Assembly: GCA_041485885.1 (NCBI GenBank)
Contig: JBGPKL010000006.1
Location: forward strand, 45,974 to 109,973
Length of the DNA: 64,000 nt
DNA from: JACQFZ01 sp041485885
GTDB taxonomy: Bacteria; Pseudomonadota; Gammaproteobacteria; Acidiferrobacterales; Sulfurifustaceae
Direction: 5' to 3'
A program made the translations under genes and the position numbers. Every line of letters starts with the position of its first letter. Within the stretch, counting starts at the first letter, position 1. Below the pieces are notes generated by a model. That model saw nothing but the letters and a program-made list of their open reading frames with translations, was not told where the DNA came from and did not search any database. This document shows, in pieces, positions 42,082 through 50,400 of this stretch.

Positions 42082-42906
42082 ATGAAATTGCGCTGGCGGC
42101 GTAAACGGGCCGGCATCGGCTGGCAGCTGACACGCGTGGGGCGAGTCCTTCATTGGACGGTACGACTCGCGCTGATACTGCTGCTCGCGGATCTGTTCTA
42201 TCTCATGCTGACGTGGCCGGACTGGAAGTCGATCGCGGCCGGCCAAGTCCCTAAGTCGAACTTCATTCGCGAGTACGAGTTGAAGCGCGCCGACGACGGG
42301 AGCCTGCCGCCGTTGCAGTGGCAACCGGTCGCGCTCGCGGTCGTTCCGATATATCTCACGCGCGCCGTCATCTTGGCCGAAGACGCACGCTTCTATCAGC
42401 ACAGCGGTTTCGATCTGCTCGCCTTCAAGGAGGCGATGAACTACAACCTCGCCGAGGGACGGATGGCGTTGGGCGCGAGCACGATTTCGCAGCAAACCGT
42501 CAAGAATCTGTTTCTGAACTCGTCGCGCAATCCACTGCGTAAATGGCATGAGCTGGTGTTGACCTGGGGACTGGAACGCAACCTCAGCAAGCGTCGCATC
42601 CTCGAGCTCTATCTCAATATCGCCGAGTTCGGGTCGGGAGTATACGGAGTGCAGGCGGCGGCGCAGACGTATTTCGGCACGGCGGTGGCGGCGTTGACGA
42701 TCGAGCAAGCGGCGAAACTCGTGGCGAGCCTCCCGGCGCCCGAGCGGCACAACCCAGCGACCCACACGAGTTACTTCGATCGACGGTCGCAGAAGATACT
42801 GAATCTGCTCATGCGCTATCCCGGCGACGCGGCGGAAGTGATAAGCCGCGAGCTGGGTGCCGCCCCACCCGCGGACGGTCCGGCTTCATCGCCGAACGCC
42901 ATCTAA
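42082..42906 (+). CDS. mtgA: monofunctional peptidoglycan glycosyltransferase
   Basis: A 274-residue GT51 glycosyltransferase that polymerises lipid II. One N-terminal transmembrane helix (LALILLLADLFYLMLTW, about residues 29–47) precedes the catalytic block AVILAEDARFYQHSGFD (catalytic Glu), GASTISQQTVKNLFL and the second-Glu motif RNLSKRRILELYLNIAEFGSGVYG. No transpeptidase domain follows, so it is MtgA rather than a class A PBP. The 220 bases upstream (41861–42081) show no gene. Confidence 0.94.
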   Translation: MKLRWRRKRAGIGWQLTRVGRVLHWTVRLALILLLADLFYLMLTWPDWKSIAAGQVPKSNFIREYELKRADDGSLPPLQWQPVALAVVPIYLTRAVILAEDARFYQHSGFDLLAFKEAMNYNLAEGRMALGASTISQQTVKNLFLNSSRNPLRKWHELVLTWGLERNLSKRRILELYLNIAEFGSGVYGVQAAAQTYFGTAVAALTIEQAAKLVASLPAPERHNPATHTSYFDRRSQKILNLLMRYPGDAAEVISRELGAAPPADGPASSPNAI

Positions 42907-43011
42907 ACGGCGCCGCCGTGCGCCGCCCCGTACGCGCCGCTATAATCGCGGGCAGATAAAGTCTCGCACACAAAAATCCTGGATTACCGGAACGCTGTCG
43001 CGTCTAGATTC

Positions 43012-43926
43012 GTGACCTTTCAAGAATTGATATTCAGCCTCGAGCGCTACTGGGCCGACTACGGTTGCGCGATCTTGCAGCCGTTGGATATGGAGGTCGG
43101 AGCGGGCACTTCGCACCCCGCGACGTTTCTGCGCGCCATTGGTCCGGAACCGTGGCACGCGGCCTACGTGCAGCCGTCCCGTCGCCCGAAGGACGGGCGT
43201 TATGGCGAGAACCCGAATCGCCTGTACCAGCATCATCAGTTTCAAGTTGTGCTCAAGCCGTCGCCGCACGACATCCAGGAGATCTATCTCGACTCGCTGC
43301 GCGCGATTGGGATCGATCCGATGCGACACGACATCCGCTTCGTCGAAGACGACTGGGAAAACCCTACGCTCGGTGCGTGGGGCCTAGGCTGGGAAGTGTG
43401 GTTGAACGGGATGGAGGTCACGCAGTTTACCTATTTCCAGCAGGTCGGCGGCCTCGACTGTAAACCGGTGTTGGGCGAGATCACCTACGGTCTGGAGCGC
43501 CTGGCGATGTATCGGCAAGGCGTCGAGAACGTATTCGATCTGGTGTGGACGGTCGCGCCGGACGGAACCGCGCTTACCTACGACAACGTTTTCCGCCAGA
43601 ACGAATACGAGCAGTCCAAGTTCAGCTTCGAAGCGAGCAACGTTTCGTTGCTTTTCGAGCAGTTCAACCAATTCGAAGCCGAGGCCAAACGGCTTTTGGA
43701 TCTGGGCCTACCGCTGCCCGGTTACGAGATGATTTTGAAAGCCGGCCACGCCTTCAATCTGCTCGACGCTCGCGGCGCGATCTCCGTCACCGAGCGCGCC
43801 GCGTACATCGGCCGCATTCGCAACCTCGCGCGCGCGGTCGCGCAGGCGTATTACGCGTCGCGCGAGAAACTCGGTTTCCCGATGCTGAAGCAAACGCGAC
43901 CGGCAAAAAAGAGAGCGAGCGCCTGA
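43012..43926 (+). CDS. glyQ: glycyl-tRNA synthetase alpha subunit
   Basis: A 304-residue catalytic subunit of the heterotetrameric bacterial glycyl-tRNA synthetase. TFQELIFSLERYWADYGCAILQPLDMEVGAGTSHPATFLRAIGPEPW, GRYGENPNRLYQHHQFQVVLKPSP and GWEVWLNGMEVTQFTYFQQVGG are nearly invariant blocks. The start is GTG, fitting the conserved N-terminus. glyS begins 11 bases later. Confidence 0.97.
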   Translation: MTFQELIFSLERYWADYGCAILQPLDMEVGAGTSHPATFLRAIGPEPWHAAYVQPSRRPKDGRYGENPNRLYQHHQFQVVLKPSPHDIQEIYLDSLRAIGIDPMRHDIRFVEDDWENPTLGAWGLGWEVWLNGMEVTQFTYFQQVGGLDCKPVLGEITYGLERLAMYRQGVENVFDLVWTVAPDGTALTYDNVFRQNEYEQSKFSFEASNVSLLFEQFNQFEAEAKRLLDLGLPLPGYEMILKAGHAFNLLDARGAISVTERAAYIGRIRNLARAVAQAYYASREKLGFPMLKQTRPAKKRASA

Positions 43927-43937
43927 GCGTAACGATC

Positions 43938-46118
43938 GTGGCCAAGCGCAAGACCGCCAAGACGCCGAAAGCGGAAAGTTTGCTCGTAGAGCTGCTGACC
44001 GAGGAGCTGCCCCCGAAATCGCTCAAACGCCTATCGGAAGCGTTTGCGGACGGCGTCGTCGGCGGATTGCGGGAACACCATTTCCTCGGTGCGCGCGCCA
44101 AGACCGAAACGTACGCCACGCCGCGTCGACTCGCGGTGCGGGTGAGCGACGTGATCGCGACGCAACCGGATCGCGTCGTCGAGCGCAAGGGCCCGTCGGC
44201 TCAGGCGGGGCTCGACGCTCAGGGCAAGCCGACGCCCGCGCTTCTCGGTTTCGCGCGCTCGTGTGGCGTCGATGCGTCGAATCTCGAACGGCGTAAGGAC
44301 GAGAAGGGCGAGCACTTCGTTTTTCAAACGAAACAGAAGGGCGAACCGCTCGCGCGCCATTTAGCCGCCATCGTCGAGACGTCGTTGAAAAAGCTGCCGG
44401 TCGCGAAGTTGATGCGCTGGGGTGCTGGCGAAGTGCAGTTCGTGCGTCCCGTGCACGGACTGATCCTGCTGTACGGATCGAAAGTGGTGCCGGGTGTCGT
44501 GCTCGGACTGAAAAGCGGTAACAAGACGCTCGGTCATCGTTTTCTCAGTAACGGCACGATCACCATCAAGCGCGCGAGCGACTATGAAAAGACGCTGCGC
44601 ATCCAAGGCAAGGTGATCGCCTCGTTCGACGAGCGACGCGCAAGCATCGTGCGCGAGCTGTATAAAGTTGCCGCCAAATCGGGGCGCAAAGCCACTTGGA
44701 ATTTTGACAAGGCGCAGGAATTGCTGGATGAGGTCACCAACATCGTAGAAAGTCCACGCGTCTACGCGGGCGACTTCGAATCCTCATTCCTCGAGGTGCC
44801 CCGAGATTGCTTGGTCGCGAGCATGCGGCAGCACTTGAGATATTTTCCGATGGTGCTGATGGATGAGCCGATAAAGCCGCCGCCGCTTCTGGAGTCTTCG
44901 CCGCCTTCGGGAAAGTTGCTACCGCGATTCCTGTTTGTCTCCAATATGCATCCCGCCGACGCCAGCCAGATCGTTCACGGCAATGAGCGCGTGTTACGCG
45001 CGCGGTTGTCGGACGCCAAGTTCTTCTACGATCAGGATCGCAAGACTAGCCTGAGCGACCGTGTTGAGCGACTTAAAGATGTCGTTTATCAGAGCAAACT
45101 CGGTAGCCAGTACGAACGCGTGCTGCGCATCCAGAAGCTCGCGGGCGAGATAGCACGCCAGGTCCATGCTTCTGTCGAGTGGGCCGAGCGCGCCGCCTAC
45201 CTATCGAAAGCCGATCTTGTGACGGATATGGTGGGGGAGTTTCCCGAACTGCAAGGGACCATGGGCTATTACTATCTTCGCGATAGCGATCCCCAGGTTG
45301 CCGAACTGGTGCGCGAACATTATTTGCCACGTTTCGCCGGCGATGAACTGCCGCGCTCTGCGGATAGCATCAGTGTCGCGTTGGCGGACAAGTTGGATAC
45401 GTTGGTCGGCATTTACGGCGTCGGTTTGGTTCCGACTGGCGACAAGGACCCGTTTGGTTTGCGGAGACAGGCTCTGGGTGTCGTGCGCATTCTTGTCGAG
45501 CGCAAGAATATCCCGTCCTTGGATATTTTAAAATTACTGCACTTCTCGGCCAGTTGCTTTCCGGCGGGGGTGATAGCCAATACGGTCGTGGCCAACTTGC
45601 ATGTGTTTATATTAGAGCGATTGAAGTCCTATCTGCGTGAGCATAAGGACAACTACGCACCCGATGAAATCGACGCTGTGCTCGCGTTAAATCCGACGCA
45701 GCTCGATGAAGTGTTGCCGCGGCTCCGCGCTATCAAGAAGTTCCGCGCGCTACCCGAGGGAATGGCGCTGGCAGCCGCTAACAAGCGTATTCAGAATATT
45801 CTCCGTCAGGCCGGAAACGGCGACGTGGATAAAATCGTTCCTGCCATCGACGGCGCGTTGTTGCAAGAGGACGCGGAAAAAGAATTGGCACGGCAGCTAG
45901 GTGAAGTTTCCGTTAAGGTACATCCGCTCCTCTCCGCAGGTAACTATGACGATGCGCTCAAGGAGCTCGCCGGATTGCGCGGCGCCGTGGACGCTTTTTT
46001 TGACAAAGTTATGGTAATGGTCGATGACGAAAGTCTGCGCACCGCGCGCTTACAGCTGTTGGCGGAAATTCGCCGCGAGTTTCGCTACATCGCCGACGTC
46101 TCGCGGTTGCAGGGATAG
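43938..46118 (+). CDS. glyS: glycyl-tRNA synthetase beta subunit
   Basis: A 726-residue beta subunit, which binds tRNA with the alpha subunit. LLVELLTEELPPKSL at the start, FVRPVHGLILLYG, FLFVSNMHPAD, ERVLRARLSDAKFFYDQDRK, and a C-terminal DALR-type anticodon region (ALPEGMALAAANKRIQNILRQ) identify it. I start at GTG 43938 (VAKRKTAKTPKAESLLVEL); the frame is open much further upstream, but that part shadows glyQ. About 12 basic residues precede the conserved start. Confidence 0.95.
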   Translation: MAKRKTAKTPKAESLLVELLTEELPPKSLKRLSEAFADGVVGGLREHHFLGARAKTETYATPRRLAVRVSDVIATQPDRVVERKGPSAQAGLDAQGKPTPALLGFARSCGVDASNLERRKDEKGEHFVFQTKQKGEPLARHLAAIVETSLKKLPVAKLMRWGAGEVQFVRPVHGLILLYGSKVVPGVVLGLKSGNKTLGHRFLSNGTITIKRASDYEKTLRIQGKVIASFDERRASIVRELYKVAAKSGRKATWNFDKAQELLDEVTNIVESPRVYAGDFESSFLEVPRDCLVASMRQHLRYFPMVLMDEPIKPPPLLESSPPSGKLLPRFLFVSNMHPADASQIVHGNERVLRARLSDAKFFYDQDRKTSLSDRVERLKDVVYQSKLGSQYERVLRIQKLAGEIARQVHASVEWAERAAYLSKADLVTDMVGEFPELQGTMGYYYLRDSDPQVAELVREHYLPRFAGDELPRSADSISVALADKLDTLVGIYGVGLVPTGDKDPFGLRRQALGVVRILVERKNIPSLDILKLLHFSASCFPAGVIANTVVANLHVFILERLKSYLREHKDNYAPDEIDAVLALNPTQLDEVLPRLRAIKKFRALPEGMALAAANKRIQNILRQAGNGDVDKIVPAIDGALLQEDAEKELARQLGEVSVKVHPLLSAGNYDDALKELAGLRGAVDAFFDKVMVMVDDESLRTARLQLLAEIRREFRYIADVSRLQG

Positions 46119-46124
46119 GGCACG

Positions 46125-46679
46125 ATGAAACTCGTCATCCTCGATCGCGACGGCGTCATCAACTACGACTCGGACGCGTACATCAAGTCGCCGGAGGAAT
46201 GGAAACCGATTCCGGGAAGCCTCGAGGCGATCGCGCGGCTGCACCGCGAGGGTTATCGCGTGGTGGTCGCGAGCAACCAGTCGGGCGTCGCCCGCGGACT
46301 CTTCGACATCGATACGTTGATGAAGATACACCTCAAGATGATCGATGCGGTGCGCGCGAAGGGCGGGGATCTCGATGCGATTTTCTTTTGTCCGCACGGC
46401 CCGGACGACGATTGCAATTGCCGCAAACCCGCCCCCGGGCTGTTTCAAGAGATCGCCGAGCGTTTGAAAGTCAACCTGAACAGCGTGTACGCGGTCGGCG
46501 ACGATGAGCGCGACATCGTGGCGGCGCGTGCCGCGGCCGCGCGTCCGGTGTTGCTGCGCACCGGCCATGGCAAGCGCACGCTGCGCAAGGGCAAGCAGCT
46601 CGAGGGCTTGCCGGTTTACGATGATCTCGCGGGCTTCGCCGAGGCGTTGCTTTCCGGCGATCTGCCGGCGGCATCGTGA
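46125..46679 (+). CDS. gmhB: D-glycero-beta-D-manno-heptose-1,7-bisphosphate 7-phosphatase
   Basis: A 184-residue HAD phosphatase of LPS heptose synthesis. LVILDRDGVINYDSDAYIKSPEEW holds the catalytic Asp pair, VVASNQSGVARG motif II, CPHGPDDDCNCRKPAPGLF the structural zinc cysteines typical of GmhB, and VGDDERDIVAA motif IV. It follows glyS by 6 bases and overlaps the acyltransferase start, a common glyQ–glyS–gmhB–plsC-like operon. Confidence 0.94.
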   Translation: MKLVILDRDGVINYDSDAYIKSPEEWKPIPGSLEAIARLHREGYRVVVASNQSGVARGLFDIDTLMKIHLKMIDAVRAKGGDLDAIFFCPHGPDDDCNCRKPAPGLFQEIAERLKVNLNSVYAVGDDERDIVAARAAAARPVLLRTGHGKRTLRKGKQLEGLPVYDDLAGFAEALLSGDLPAAS

Positions 46680-47482
46680 CCGCGCGTGCGCCTGGCGTCA
46701 CGTCGCTGCGCTACGACATCAGGCAAGTTCTCGGCTCGGCTTTGTTCAACGCGGTCATGTGGCTTTCGGTCGCGATCTATGCGCCGCTGATGCTGTTGAC
46801 GTTTCCGTTGTCGTTTCGCTGGCGTTTTTACCTGATCAGCCGTTGGGCGGCGTTCCAAATCTGGCTGCTGCGCGTGCTATGCGGCGTGCGTCACGAAGTG
46901 CATGGACGCGAGCACCTACCCGACGGGCCGGCGATCGTCATGGCGAAGCACCAATCGTCATGGGAGACGTTCTCGCTCGCCCTCATCTTTCCGCCGCAAA
47001 CCTGGGTGCTGAAGCGCGAGGTGATATGGATCCCGCTATTCGGCTGGGCGCTCGCGCTGCTGAAGCCGATCGCCATCAACCGCGCGTCGAAGCGGGGAGC
47101 AATCCAGCAGGTGATCGCGCAAGGCCGCGAACGGCTGCGTGACGGCATTTGGGTGACGGTCTTCCCGGAAGGCACGCGCGTCGCGCCGCGGCAGCGGCGG
47201 CGCTGGGGACAAGGCGGCGCGGTGCTCGCGGCCGAGACCGGCTACCCGGTCGTCCCGGTCGCGCATAACGCCGGCCACTACTGGCCGCGGCGGAGCTTCA
47301 TCAAGCGCGCGGGGACGATTCAGTTGATCATCGGCCCGGCCATCGAGTCGTGCGGGCGCGATCACGAAGAGATTCTCCGGCGCGCCGAGACGTGGGTTGC
47401 GCAGACGATGGAACGACTCGAGGGACCGGCAGCGGCGGAGAACGGCGAACCGCGCGTCGGCATTTCGCCGAATGCGGGCTAG
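46676..47482 (+). CDS. 1-acyl-sn-glycerol-3-phosphate acyltransferase-like
   Basis: A 268-residue PlsC-superfamily acyltransferase. An N-terminal hydrophobic region (ALFNAVMWLSVAIYAPLMLLTFPL) anchors it to the membrane. Motif I is AKHQSSWETF (His-x4-Glu in place of Asp, a variant seen in this branch), motif II region FGWALALLKPIAINR, motif III VFPEGTRVAP. It acylates lysophosphatidate or a related acceptor in phospholipid or ornithine-lipid synthesis; which one is open. GTG start overlaps the gmhB stop. Confidence 0.9.
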   Translation: MTARAPGVTSLRYDIRQVLGSALFNAVMWLSVAIYAPLMLLTFPLSFRWRFYLISRWAAFQIWLLRVLCGVRHEVHGREHLPDGPAIVMAKHQSSWETFSLALIFPPQTWVLKREVIWIPLFGWALALLKPIAINRASKRGAIQQVIAQGRERLRDGIWVTVFPEGTRVAPRQRRRWGQGGAVLAAETGYPVVPVAHNAGHYWPRRSFIKRAGTIQLIIGPAIESCGRDHEEILRRAETWVAQTMERLEGPAAAENGEPRVGISPNAG

Positions 47483-50400
47483 GCAACCGTAACGCGATTG
47501 CGCCCGTTTGCCTTCGACCGATACAGCGCCTCATCCGCGGCTTTGATCAGAGTTTCCGGTTCATTGCGCTGCGTATCGTTCGTCGCGACGCCGAGGCTCG
47601 CCGTCGCTTTGACGACGCGATCGTTTAGCGTGAGCGGATGCTCCTCGAGCGTCTGGCGAATGCGCTGGGCGACGACGGTCGCCTGCTCGGTACTGGTTTC
47701 GGTCAAGATGACCACCATCTCCTCCCCGCCGTAGCGCGCCACCACGTCGGTTTCGCGGCAGGTCTCTCTGATCGCGCGCGCAACGTGCTTGATCACTTCG
47801 TCGCCCACCTGATGGCCCCACTCATCGTTGACCTTCTTGAAGTGATCGATATCGATCATCACCAGCGACAGCGGCCGTTCCTTGCGTCGCGCCAGGGAAA
47901 GCTCCTTGGTGAGAGTGCTTTGGAAGTAGCCGCGGTTGTACAGGCCCGTCAGCGAATCGGTGATGGCCTTGCGCGAGAGCTCGAGCCGCCCGGCGACGGA
48001 CAGGCAAATGATCTCGAGTGTTTCCACGCGCTGTTCGGTGAACGCGTAGGGGGACTGATTGTTCTCGACATAGAGTAGCCCGATGACCTCGGCGTCTTGT
48101 CGTGCGCCGGCGGTTATGGGAATACACAAAATAGACCTCACGCGGTTGCCCCGGATGTAGGCGTCGTTTTGCAACCCCGGCACTACCGACTGCGGTTCCT
48201 GCGCGTCGTGAATCACGACGCACGCCTTGGTGCGCTTGGCGTAATTTACCACCGCCTGGCATAGGCGGGTGCTGTTCTGTATGGAAACCGACTTCAATAG
48301 CTCGACTCCCTCGCGGGACGTGTCCATGTCCGCCTCGACGCGCAGCTCCTCATCGCTGCGCAGCAAAAGCAGTGCTTTATCGGCGCCGGCGAACTGCATG
48401 ACGATCTCGATCGTCCGATGCAGGATCTGGCTGTGTACGGTTTCTTCCGCGATCGCCTTCAGCGCCTTCATTAACGCCGGAAGGTCGAGACTCATGGTCG
48501 CGATGGCGGCCGTGCCGACGGTCCCGCCGATGCTCGTCGCTTTCGGCGCCGCCGCCAACTGGAGTTGCGGGTAGGTCTCATCCAGCCATTGCACTTTACG
48601 GGTTGCGCCCCAGCGTACGTAGAGCGCGCGAGCTTCGCTCAAGTAGAGTTGCGCGAGCTTGCCTTTATTTTTCGCGAGGAAATGGCGCCCGGCCAGCTCG
48701 TTGGCGAGCGCTTCTTCGTGAATGTGGCCGCTGCTCTTCGCCGCGTCGATCGCCTGATCGTAATGGGCTCCCGCGACGCTGTCTTTGCCTTCGAGGCGCG
48801 CGAATTCCGCTTCGAGCAAATGCCAACGGTGTAAATAGTTGTCCGGCGCGTGTTTGGCGAATAGCTTCAGGCGGTCTTTGATTCGCAGGAGCGCGGCGCG
48901 GTTTTCCTTCTGCTGACGTTTACCGAGTGTCGGGTGCACCGCGACGGCGGCAAGACCGTGGTACAGGTCGGCAAATCGCACGATGCCGACCACCGTGTAG
49001 GCGTACTTGCGGCAAAGCTGCATGTGGGCGTGCGCGCTCGCCGCGTCGCCGAAATGAAACGCCATGAACGCTTTGAAGAAATGGAACGTGAGAGGGTGCT
49101 TCTTCTCGGTGATCTTCGCCGCTTCCTGGTGTTCCGGCGCGGTGGAGAAGCAGTTGTTGTACTCCGCCGAGTTCGTCAAAAGCAGAACGGCGTCTCGATA
49201 GATCTCGAGTATGCCTTGGTTGCGCTTGTCGTTGATCGTCTTACCGAGCGCTTCGATGTTATCGCGCAGGGTCTTGAGGAGCGGTTGCAACGCCTCCCCG
49301 ACGTGAAACGACTGGTAGCCGAGATACAGCAACGCGAGCGCCGCGCTTTCTATGTCACCGCGATCGAGCGACTCGCGGTAGACGTCGAGCAGCAGCGCGA
49401 GCGACTCGCGACAGGGCTTTTTCCAGTGATCGACAGTGCCGTGCACGAGGACCGAGACCAAAGAGCGCCGCTCTTTGGCGTCGAGCTTCTCGACCAACGC
49501 GAGCGCGAGCTGACCGAACCGATAACCTTTGTCGATGTCTAGGCCGGCGCACAACGTCATCGCGTAGCTCGTATACATCGACGGCGACGTGTCGGAGTTG
49601 CCATACTTGACGCAGAGATAAACGAAGCGGTACAGGGTAAGGATCAGCCGCTCGCGGCTCGATGCGTAGAAGACGTGGCATAGAAGCCGAAGGATGCGCG
49701 ACTCCGCGATTCGATGCGGGTCGGTCATCCGTGGATGATCGAGCAGGCTTTCCGGAGTGCGTCCGAACATCGCGACGCGCGCGCGCGCGACGTAGTAAAG
49801 CATGTGGAGCCGGTTCGGTTTTTTCGGAAACCGCACGCCGAGCAAGCGCAGGGCTTCGAGCCCGGTCTCGGTCGCGGCGCGGCTATCCGCTCGGCGATTT
49901 TCCGCGTCCAGTTTCGCCTCATACACCGGCATCTGATCCAGCGGCGTTCGGGCGTGGGCGCAGACCGTCTCGAAGCGTAGGTTCAATTCCGCGTAGTCGT
50001 TGCTGAGCGCGGCGGTTTGTACCGCTTCGGTGTGGAGCGCGAGCGCGAGCTCGTAGTGCCGCTCCCAGGCGTGCGTGTCGAGCAGTTCGATTCCGGTCTT
50101 GAAGTAGCCCGCTGCCGCGTCGTAGACGGCGGTAGCCTTGGCGCGGCGTCCGGCCGCGAGATTGAGTTTGGCGAGTGGTTCATGCTCGTCCGATGTCGCC
50201 TCCGCTCTGCCGGCGTTTAGATGGTTGACGACCTGGAATAGGTTCTTCTCGAGCTCGGCGGCGTCGTAACTCCCCTGCAGCAGCCGGCCAATGCGATAGT
50301 GAACGCGTGCGCGCTCGCGCTCGGGGATGAGCCCGTACGCCGCCTGCTGCACGCGATCATGCGCGAAGCGGAAGTGTGCATTGTCTCCACGAGCGGCGCT

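Noticed and set aside
43545..43937. long upstream extension of glyS
   Set aside because: It overlaps glyQ in another frame and does not resemble synthetase sequence.
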